The position numbers were made by a program, and so were the translations under genes. Positions 56,178-64,000 of a stretch of DNA of 64,000 nucleotides are shown in pieces. Each line of letters opens with the position of its first letter. The first letter of the stretch is position 1. The DNA comes from Scleropages formosus. Its lineage: Eukaryota; Chordata; Actinopteri; Osteoglossiformes; Osteoglossidae. The DNA is taken from positions 11,513,501 through 11,577,500 of the forward strand of contig NC_041830.1 of NCBI RefSeq assembly GCF_900964775.1. Direction: 5' to 3'. The notes below the pieces were generated by a model. That model had not been told where the DNA came from. It saw nothing but the letters and a program-made list of their open reading frames with translations, and did not search any database.

Positions 56178-56408
56178 GAAGTTCTCTGTGGATGAGGTGC
56201 TCAGGCCCAGCCGATCAACTGCCTGGACGCACTGAATGTCAGCTGTGTGTTGTGCAGGTGGATGTATCAAATTGAGCTTCTATTATTTATTACATGAGAC
56301 TTCTCGTCGAACCATCAGCCTTATTTCTCACTGTTACACTTCATGTACTTTAACTCAGAAGTCGCTCCTACATCCTATAAACATCTCATTCTGCAGCAGT
56401 AACTTGTC

Positions 56409-56414
56409 AATAAA
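56409..56414 (+). terminator. Poly(A) signal of acat1
   Basis: AATAAA in TTGTCAATAAAGACC, about 230 bp after the stop codon. Confidence 0.65.
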
Positions 56415-58837
56415 GACCTTTGGCAAGAGTGATCTTTTTATTCTTCACTTTGGTGATCTGGATTTGTTGATGTGCCATAGAAATGTTTTTAATGCATAAC
56501 TTTTGACAGTGAAGAACTGTAGTAAATGTTGAAAATGATAGTGAGTTAGTATTAATAAATGAGACCAGCCATACATTGTTCATTACTTTAGAGGGAACCA
56601 TCTGGTCAATGACTAAATGTAAATGTAGCATATTCTGTAAAAGCACCCCATTGAGAAAATTCTTGTTGGGATGGGGTCGAATTCCCTTTTCTTGCTGTGA
56701 AATAAAGTTCATGAACAAGATTCCAAATTAGTTAAAATGCCACAATAAAATCCATTTTTATGCACAGCAGTCAGAACACTGTCTTCTAACAAATTATTTC
56801 TAGATTGTCTCTGATATTTTCATTCATTATCTATAGGAATGTGTCCAATACAGGGTCACGGTGGTTAGAGCCTCTGACAGAACACGAGATATTTTGAAGT
56901 TGGCTCACTAATGTTTATGATATACCTAAACAGTATAAGTCACTTTTTAGAGAAAAGTGTTATCTAAATGAGTGGTTGTCTCTAAAACAGTGTACATAGT
57001 TGTCACATGTTGGACACATGTTCACGCACAGTCCTTTACGTTTGCAAAGTTAAATGTCTGACAAGTGAACCCAAAAGTAAGCTAGCTCAAAATCTGCTCT
57101 CTAATTTCCTCCTGTCTGTACTCAGCTGCCATGAGAGGGCGCACAACATCCCTTTCCTACACTCCACCCCCCCTCCCACCATATCCACTGGAGTTTCATG
57201 GGGGACAGAGTCTCTTTGGCTTCTGTTTCTTACATAAGTTAAAGATAAGTTCACAAGCCTTTAACCACGCCTGCAAGTATCATTTGACATCTTTATACAT
57301 GTTGGGTTCTGGTCATCAAAAAAATTTAAATGTTAAGGGCTAAAGAATTTGAAAAGAGAGTGTGTACTGTGTATGTCATTTAAATTTCTACATCCATTGT
57401 ATATTTTTCACTTGGAACTTCTGTTAATTATTGACAGGATGTTCTATTCTCTAGGTGTTGTAATGTCCTAGGGGCCGGCGGCACCCTCCGGCTCATATGG
57501 CTCTTGCAGGCCCCTGGTAACTGATTCACAGGAGGACAGTTTTGCAATGGAGGAATGATGATGTTGTGAGGTTTTCACACACCTGGAAAGAGCTCACACA
57601 CCTCCCCAGCACCCTCATTATTGGTGACACCCAGCATGTAAAGTCCATCCCTGACCATCAGTGCACTGATTTTGAGTTCTAAGTCACATCACAAATCTCT
57701 GCTTTTCTCTCCTTAACTGGCTCATAGTTCAGTTTTCATTGTTAATATTATCATTACTTGTAGGTTTATTGTGCAATTTCCATTGGAAGTAATAAAGTTT
57801 ATGTAATGTAGTATCAATATTGTCTACATTGAAACACAATTTCAGTTCTAAGAAAAACACCTTTTATATCAGTTTCTATTTTTTATTTAATATTTGTACT
57901 CAGGATTATTCCATTTATAAAAAACATAACGCATACTGTTACAGGTGGTAACGAAAAATATAATCCACAAACGGTCAAACCTTTAGCTGTGTCTTTAAGG
58001 TTCAATCAGACTTTTTAAATATTTTGTTGACATTTTAACTTTGGAAGCTGTTCTGAAAACTGTCTCAGAAAACAGTCAAATCTGTGGCATAAAAGTGGAA
58101 TTCCTCTCCAGTGCTGAGAGCAACACAAGGTGAGGATGTGCCTTTCACAGGCACCTCGAATCCTTGCACAGCGCTCACACGTGGCTCTGTCTGCCTAATC
58201 ATGGTCAATCCCTAGATGAGAAAACCGCTTAGATCTTCAACAGGTCAGCGTTCCCTTTCTGATGTAGTGTGTTTTGTTGGACACACCTGTTTCGGTGCAC
58301 GGCTGAGTGACACAACCGCGAAGCAACCGTGCGGTTAACTTGTTTCGAAGAAAGAGTGTTCTCTGAAGGGCTGTACTCACGTCTTCCTGGAGAAACTCCA
58401 CAGACTTCAGCGTACCGGGTGGTGTTCACGGGCCCAGAGGTCACATTTACAGACCACAATTGTCACCTGTTGGAGAGCAGGACAGAGGGACCCAGGTGTG
58501 GTCTGCGCAGTCACGTCTGGCTTTTCATTACCTGAAACCGAGCAGCAGCAGGAGGAGTAGGAGGAGCAGAACTGATCTCCAGTGAAAGGAGGTGAAATCC
58601 AGGGAACTGAAACATAAAGCACGCTCAGGTAGGACCATATTACACATTTTTCAGTATATCAAATACATATTTATTATGAAGTGCCTACTAAGTAAAAGAG
58701 TCACGTGTGTAAAATGGTCATGGATTTTTTTTAACATATTAAATCTGTTTTAAAAGAATAACTTTACACTTCAGAAAGAATCTATAATCCGTTGACCACC
58801 TTTTCTTGTGATAATTTGATTTTTTTAAAATTTGGGA
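56415..58837. other. acat1-tmprss spacer, no gene recognised
   Basis: Mostly AT-rich unique DNA. A fragment near 56920-56980 (AGTATAAGTCACTTTTTAGA GAAAAGTG) looks like the tail of an old SINE or LINE. The part at 58.1-58.6 kb is GC-richer and could hold 5' non-coding exon(s) of the next gene; for example, a donor-like CTCAG|GTAGG is at about 58629. Confidence 0.35.
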
Positions 58838-59012
58838 CAGCTGGTAGCATAGTGATCAGAGCTGCTGCCTTTGGACCCAAAAATCGCACATTTGAATTCC
58901 AGCTGTAGTAGCCTTGAGCAGGGGACTTACTCTAAATTGCTCCAGTAAAGTAAGTAGCTTAATATTGTAAGTTGCTTTGGATAAAAGTGTCAAAGAAATG
59001 AATAAATGTAAA
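58838..59012 (+). repeat. SINE family 2
   Basis: GGGACAGCTGGTAGCATAGT head, GGACCCAAAAATCGCACATT, AAATTGCTCCAGTAAAGTAA and GTTGCTTTGGATAAAAGTGT CAAAGAAATG end with AATAAATGTAAA. Confidence 0.75.
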
Positions 59013-59222
59013 TTTAATGAACAATCTCAGAATAGAGAGACGGAAACAGTTCACTGAGAAAATGCCCGATTACTCATGTTAATGTCATGTTATAAGAAGA
59101 GGTGCCAGAATAAGCAACACTGATTTTTTTTTTTTTTTTTAAACTGGACTTTGTCTAGGTCTGTAAAAGGAGTCAGTATTTTCAGACAAATAACCCGGGT
59201 TTTCAGCTCTTAGAAGGAAATT

Positions 59223-62200
59223 ATGCCAACGAATCCGGTAAAAACCTTATGTCTTTGTGTTATTTTATAATGCTTTCTAAATATTTTAATGTGTATTGGA
59301 ATGTATAGTAAACTGTATCATTTTCAAGGTTAAAAAGTTTCAATAAGTAAATCAAAACATGATGTTATGCAATTCAGTGTTTTAGAAGCCTTTTCCTGTA
59401 AGGTCACATGACTGACAGGTAAATGTGTCGAACAGTGAGATTCTTACTGAAGACAAATAAAAATCAGCCATTTGTTTTACTTTTACACACACACACACAC
59501 ACACATTTTCTGAACCGCTTGTCCCACATTATTAACAAATTTTATTGTTATTACTGCCCCGGGTTGTCAACTTACAAACACAATTGGGACCAGATGTGTG
59601 TTTGTAACTCCAAAGTGACTACAAACATTATTTGATTTACTTTTAAGTTAGGTCTACAAAAATTATAATACTTGGCTATAATATATGAAAAATAATTTGA
59701 ACATCGATATTTTGATTTTGGTGGGGGCGCGGTGGCGCAATGGGTTGGACCGGGTCCTGCTCTCCAGTGGGTCTGGGGTTTGAGTCCCGCTTGGGGTGCC
59801 TTGCGATGGACTGGCGTCCCGTCCTGGGTGTGTCCCCTCCCCCTCTAGCCTTGTGCCCTGTGTTGCTGGGTTAGGGTCCGGTTCCCCGTGACCCTGTATA
59901 GGACAAGTGGTTCAGAAAATGTGTGTGTGTGTATTTTGATTTTTTGAATTTACTTTGAGCTGTGATAATTTTAAAACTAATGTTAAAAACAAAATGCTAA
60001 AATGACAGAAAATAAAAATACATGGTCTTCACGAACTTCTACTGAATGCTGATTTTCGACCGTTCGTCCCATAAACACGTGCAACGTTCCTTGATCACCG
60101 ACGCCCAGGCACACCAGACACAAGCTGTAAACACCGTGGAAGTGAGTTTAACCACTGCGGTCACACACTCTTTCTTGTGTGCTCTTTACTGCCATCTATC
60201 AGCCTACAGTGTAAATACAGGTTGAATTCCCTCCACTGCAGACAGAAATTTTAGGAAATAGATAATAAAAGAACCGGAAAATGTTTCAATCTTCATGAAT
60301 TTGTAACTCTTCTGTTTGTAATATGAGGGGCCACGGTGTTATTAATATTTTCTGTGTAGCCCACAGTACTTTGCTCATGATCTATGACCAGTTTGCAGCA
60401 AAATAAAAGGCTTTTCAATTTATCCCTCTTAGAGGTCTACAGCCTATTACGCGAATTGTGGCTTTCATGAGGGGGAGGGGTGCCCCCCCGATGCACCCCA
60501 GCGTCCGCTCCACAGCCTTCCTGTGTACACCCTACGGACAGCCAACCCACCGTCCACCTTGACCCCTGCAGGCATGCAGTCTGACCCCACACAGAGCAGT
60601 AAGGACAACGGCATTCCTCAACTCTAACGGACCATTAACACGGCGGCCCATCTCTCTCACTGAGTAATAATTATTACGTTAAATTATTGGGCAATATTTC
60701 ACTTAAGCTCTGTTGTTTTTCCTTAACTGCAGTATTATTATTTTATTTATTTAATATCATTCTTTTCCCCAAATTTACTGATGGCATTTGTTTCGTTTAC
60801 CTAACAGCAACGTTCACAACAATTTATAATTATACACTGATTTACCCAGTTATACAGGAAAGTAACTTTTACTGTATTAGTTCAGTAAGTACGTTGATCA
60901 AGGGTACTAAAGGAGAAGTGGGATTTGAACCTGGGTCCTTCATCTGCATGATGGCTGTAATCATTATATGCTGCCACTTAAGATACAGCAATAAAAATTT
61001 TGATAGCCATAAACATCTGGGATTGGATCCTAGAACCTGCAGGTTGAGCCCAGGTGTGAAGTACAGTGGTTGTATTTGTTTTGGCTGCAGGGACGACGAA
61101 GGGTGCGAGAAAGAAGCGCAGGCTGATGGTGGTGCTGCCTGTTGTGGCCGTATGCCTTCTCCTGGCGGTCGCAGGGGTTCTGCTGTGGTATTTCTGTAAG
61201 TGGCTCCGCCCACCAGTGTCCTGACACCCTTCTGTCATTCAGTCCTTTAACAGAGACCTTTGCACAAACTAAATTCCATAATTTACTGTTATTAACTGAC
61301 GGAAGATACTACACACATGATGGTGAACTTGCTTTCAACTGACAGCCTATTGATCATTAGTTCAGGAGGAGATGGGATTCAAACTCTGGTCCTTCAGACT
61401 GAATCTTGACCGATATAACACTACATAACCTGATACCACTTTAGACTCACAAGTAGTCATTCTTATTGTTATTGTCATTGTAATTATTAATTTAACTGAC
61501 ACTTTTCTCTAAAGTGACTTACATATCAGGGTAATTTATACTGCATCAGTTCAGGGTAAGTACCTTGATCAAGCAGGAGTGGGATTTGAACCTGGGTTCT
61601 CTGAGTCCAAAGGTTGGGCTTCAACCACTATGCTCCCTCATCATAAAATAATGGATAAAACATACCATGGTGTCATTGCTGTCTAATAAACCCCTAGGCC
61701 AGTAGGTGGTGCAGAGCTCAAAGGTTTTGATTTGTGGCGGAATGGTTGCAGGTTCGAGTTACACAGCAGCCCCACTGTAACGGAATTGCTGAGCTCCTGG
61801 AATGTGTTTTGCGCCCGCAGTGTGGCACAACTGCAGCTGCAAGGTGAGGTGTGCGGACGGAGGCCGCTGCGTGGACTTCTCCCAGTGGTGTGACGGAACG
61901 CCACACTGCCAGGGGAGTCAGGATGAAGCCCAATGCTGTACGTACCTGCTGCGGGGGGTGGAGCGGCTCAGCTCTGAATGTCAGGCGCCTCCCTGAGTTC
62001 AAGCGCGCAGATAATAGGATGAAAAGTGTTTTTGTCGTGAGCATCATTCACTCTGTCTGTCCTCCAGTTCGCCTCTACGGAACCGACTTTGTGCTCCAGG
62101 CGTATTGGGCCCCGAGCGGCTCCTGGAAGGCCGTGTGCTTTGACGGCTGGAGCGATCAACACGGCAGGGCCACGTGTATGCAGATGGGGTACGAGGGGTG

Positions 62201-64000
62201 AGTCTTCGCCACGGATAAATCGGCTTCCAAAAGTGTCAGTGTGGGTTGTTTATCATTCTTTTTTGTTTCTAACTCCAAAGTCGCTTTTTCAGCTCACTGC
62301 GTATGAACAGAATAACAGATGTACAGATGTACCTCAATCTCCTCACTGCTTAGGTTCCATAAATATCTTAGATATAGATATAATAAACAAAAACACATTG
62401 CACAACTTTTTTATTTTAATATTTTGAGAAAGCCTGTGCTGCATTACAAAGGAAACATATTAAAAAATGGATTAAAATTAAAAATAAATTGTATGCAAGC
62501 TACTATTAAATTCTGACTGATTGATCCATTTATTGCATGAACGTGTACCGCACTCCTCATTTTGTTGGCGATCAATAGCGCACAGGAACACCAGACCTGA
62601 GCTGTAAACACTGTGGAATTGAGTTGAATGAAGCGGTTACACGCCGGTAATCTGTTTAGATGCTCTTTACTGCCATCTGTTGGCTGGACATATAAAGTCA
62701 AGTTACATCGAGCAGGAATTTTAGAAAACGGATGTGATGACAATGTAATCAATAATAAGTAAACTGAAAAAATCTTTGGAAATGTGTTCGCACAAGGAGC
62801 CAGCACAGTTATATTTTACAGCCTCTTGACTTGCTGTAAAATTGTGCTCCTCAGAGAGACCTACGTCAGCAGCACACGATTGCAGGACAGTCCAGAGGTA
62901 TCGGATGGCTACGTGAGGCTGCAGCCGGGATGGACATCAGGAGAGCTGGTACAGAGGTACCTCACTAGCAGGTGAGACGCTGTTGCACACCTGAGCTTCT
63001 CTGGGTTTTTTTTTTTTTTTTGCCGCAAATCTGGATCCTTAACCACTGAAACCAGTCCCACACAGCACATGACCGTGTCAGGGCCCCACTGTTAAATGCG
63101 TTGCTTAGACCACATATCCCGGGATGCTTCCCACCCCCGACCCTAACCTCGTCTAAGTGGACGCGGTCATAACCGGCATTGACTGAGCTGGTGCCTGGAC
63201 CCTCATCCCAAAAGCCACCGTCCCCCTACTAGCCACACCCCCTCAGTTAACTTCATTAATGTTGTCAGGTGATCTTCCCCTGGACCGGACCTGCCTTGGT
63301 TCAAAAAACCAGCTGGCAGCACTTTCAAGGACTTTCTAACAACGAAAATCACAGAAGACACGAGGAAGTGAGAGAAGCGACTGCACTGGTTCTGTGAGGA
63401 CAAAACCGGTGTGAGGCTCAACTCTACGTTCCACCATTGCGCAGAAAACCTCATGTGTGGTTGATGACGGTATACTTTCCTGACCATTTCTGGACCACAT
63501 TCACTAACGCTCACTTCAGCAGCTATGTTTTCTTCGATGGTCTCGCCTACCAGCGAGACTCGCGCACGATGCGTCTCGTACCTCCTCGCCAATTGCAGCC
63601 ATACGCTGAAAATACTATCCATACTCATAATTTTCATTTCCATATAAAATCCTACAACTTTATGATGTTTTTACCGTATGTTTTGCATCGTGTGACATCA
63701 TGGGCAACAGTAAGAAAGTTGTACACCTCAATTTAAGGTTTTTAAAATTCATTTTGCAACTCTGGTGCTTTTTACCGTTTATACTAAAGTAAGTACATGT
63801 TGCAAAGGTGCCAGGCGGGTGATGGACCGTGTCCTCCATCACTTGGTTACTGGCAGGGTTTGGCCCCTGTACCTGATGTCACTGGGGCAGAGACTATATC
63901 CGCAAGCGGTATTTCACCCCTCTTTCTCTCCGGAGAACGTAAGTGAACCGTTCCTGACCGTTTTTCTGTTTTACCCCCCCAGTGACTCCTGCCCGGATGA
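59223..64000 (+). CDS. TMPRSS2-like type II transmembrane serine protease, 5' half (3' partial)
   Basis: Exons read: 59223-59237, 60433-60598, 61091-61195, 61821-61937, 62068-62197, 62855-62971 and 63983 to the window end, with phases agreeing throughout. The first two give a cytoplasmic tail starting MPTNP and continuing [16 protein letters not shown], which recalls the YYENHGYQPENP region of TMPRSS2. Next comes a KGARKKRR stop-transfer flank and a hydrophobic helix ([20 protein letters not shown]). An LDL-receptor class A module follows ([14 protein letters not shown]...DE..C, with one extra Cys), then a group A SRCR domain starting [13 protein letters not shown], close to VRLYGPNFILQVY of TMPRSS2. 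The last exon begins SDSCPD. The trypsin-like protease domain lies beyond the window. TMPRSS2 is the best match from memory; TMPRSS13 and TMPRSS4 are alternatives. The tiny first coding exon is the least certain part. Confidence 0.8.
59484..59526 (-). repeat. SINE family 1, 3' stub, reverse orientation
   Basis: (CA)n then CATTTTCTGAACCGCTTGTC CCA, the reverse of the family-1 3' end. No body remains. It lies in tmprss intron 1. Confidence 0.65.
59545..60345 (+). repeat. Dispersed DNA-element-like repeat (copy iv), split by a SINE
   Basis: The left end (CTGCCCCGGGTTGTCAACTT ACAAACAC) and the right end read on minus (CACCGTGGCCCCTCATATTA CAAACAG) resemble imperfect terminal inverted repeats. 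Both are followed inward by a GAGTTACAAA/TTTGTAACTCC segment. Internal blocks include CAAGCTGTAAACACCGTGGA and CTTTACTGCCATCTATCAGC. SINE family 1 sits inside. This is the most complete copy. Class and superfamily are not settled. Confidence 0.5.
59720..59931 (+). repeat. SINE family 1 inserted in the DNA-element-like repeat
   Basis: GGTGGGGGCGCGGTGGCGCA head, GGTTTGAGTCC, GGACAAGTGGTTC and short TG tail. TATTTTGATTTT flanks it on both sides (about 59708-59719 and 59932-59943). Confidence 0.88.
60835..60965 (-). repeat. SINE family 2 fragment, reverse orientation
   Basis: CACTGATTTACCCAGTTATA, TACGTTGATCAAGGGTACTA and AGTGGGATTTGAACCTGGGT are the reverse family-2 blocks. Located in tmprss intron 2. 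Confidence 0.65.
61490..61640 (-). repeat. SINE family 2 fragment, reverse orientation
   Basis: CACTTTTCTCTAAAGTGACT, CATCAGTTCAGGGTAAGTAC and TTCAACCACTATGCTCCCT. Located in tmprss intron 3. Confidence 0.6.
62255..62765 (+). repeat. Dispersed DNA-element-like repeat (copy v) in a tmprss intron
   Basis: It begins with a TTTCTAACTCCAAAGTCGC block matching TTTGTAACTCCAAAGTGAC of copy iv. It then has CACAGGAACACCAGACCTGA, GCTGTAAACACTGTGGAATT, CTTTACTGCCATCTGTTGGC and AGCAGGAATTTTAGAAAAC in the same order. The terminal repeats are poorly kept. Confidence 0.5.
62972..63982 (+). other. tmprss intron before the last visible exon
   Basis: A thousand bases without a recognised repeat. The minus-strand open frame at 63203-63643 has no family resemblance. 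The intron ends at the acceptor TTTTACCCCCCCAG. Confidence 0.45.

Noticed and set aside
60687-61199. A 170-codon plus-strand frame overlapping the tmprss transmembrane exon
   Set aside because: It crosses an intron and a SINE fragment, and reads the exon in the wrong frame. The correct frame gives a clear transmembrane helix.
63203-63643. A 146-codon minus-strand frame near the window end
   Set aside because: It lies in a tmprss intron, with no recognisable domain or neighbouring exons on that strand.

Overview
The window is vertebrate, most likely ray-finned fish, nuclear DNA. Genes are split into short exons with GT-AG introns, and the sequence is thick with SINEs and (TG)n/(CA)n tracts. 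The commonest SINE (tRNA-type A and B boxes, a GGACAAGCGGTTC 3' end, and a TG microsatellite tail) is one I associate with bony-tongue fishes (Osteoglossomorpha, such as arowanas). That taxonomic call is inference from memory.

Layout: (1) 649-3878, plus strand: exons 3-11 of alkaline ceramidase 3 (acer3); its first two exons lie before the window. (2) 3.9-16 kb: about 12 kb with no recognisable gene, holding SINEs, two LINE pieces and a pure 162-bp TG tract. (3) 16.1-49.7 kb: a matrix metalloproteinase (MMP) cluster of five ten-exon genes. Four are collagenase-3 (MMP13)-like: A, B and C in tandem on plus, and D on minus. The fifth (E, plus) is a non-collagenase MMP. All five read through from signal peptide to hemopexin domain without a break. 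(4) 50.9-56.2 kb, plus: complete acat1, mitochondrial acetyl-CoA acetyltransferase. (5) 59.2-64.0 kb, plus: the 5' half of a TMPRSS2-like type II transmembrane serine protease, cut by the window end before its protease domain.

The most interesting part is how the MMP genes have exchanged sequence. Gene B is a mosaic: its promoter, exon 1 and 3' half match gene C almost base for base, while exons 2-5 and the introns between them match gene A. Gene D, on the opposite strand, carries a tract of about 1.2 kb (exon 2 to exon 6, introns included) nearly identical to C, although its exon 1 and exons 7-10 are clearly diverged. This is what gene conversion or recent segmental exchange leaves behind. 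Promoters of B, C and D keep an AP-1 site (TGACTCA/TGAGTCA) about 33-35 bp upstream of a TATATAA box; A has the TATA box but has lost the segment with the AP-1 site.

Among the repeats, a dispersed element resembling a DNA transposon recurs about five times and carries a motif close to the CTCF core. A LINE family and a V-SINE-like family share the same 3' tail. No virus-derived element, CRISPR array or true tRNA gene was recognised. All splice sites were read by eye and all homology calls are from memory of the families, with no database search.
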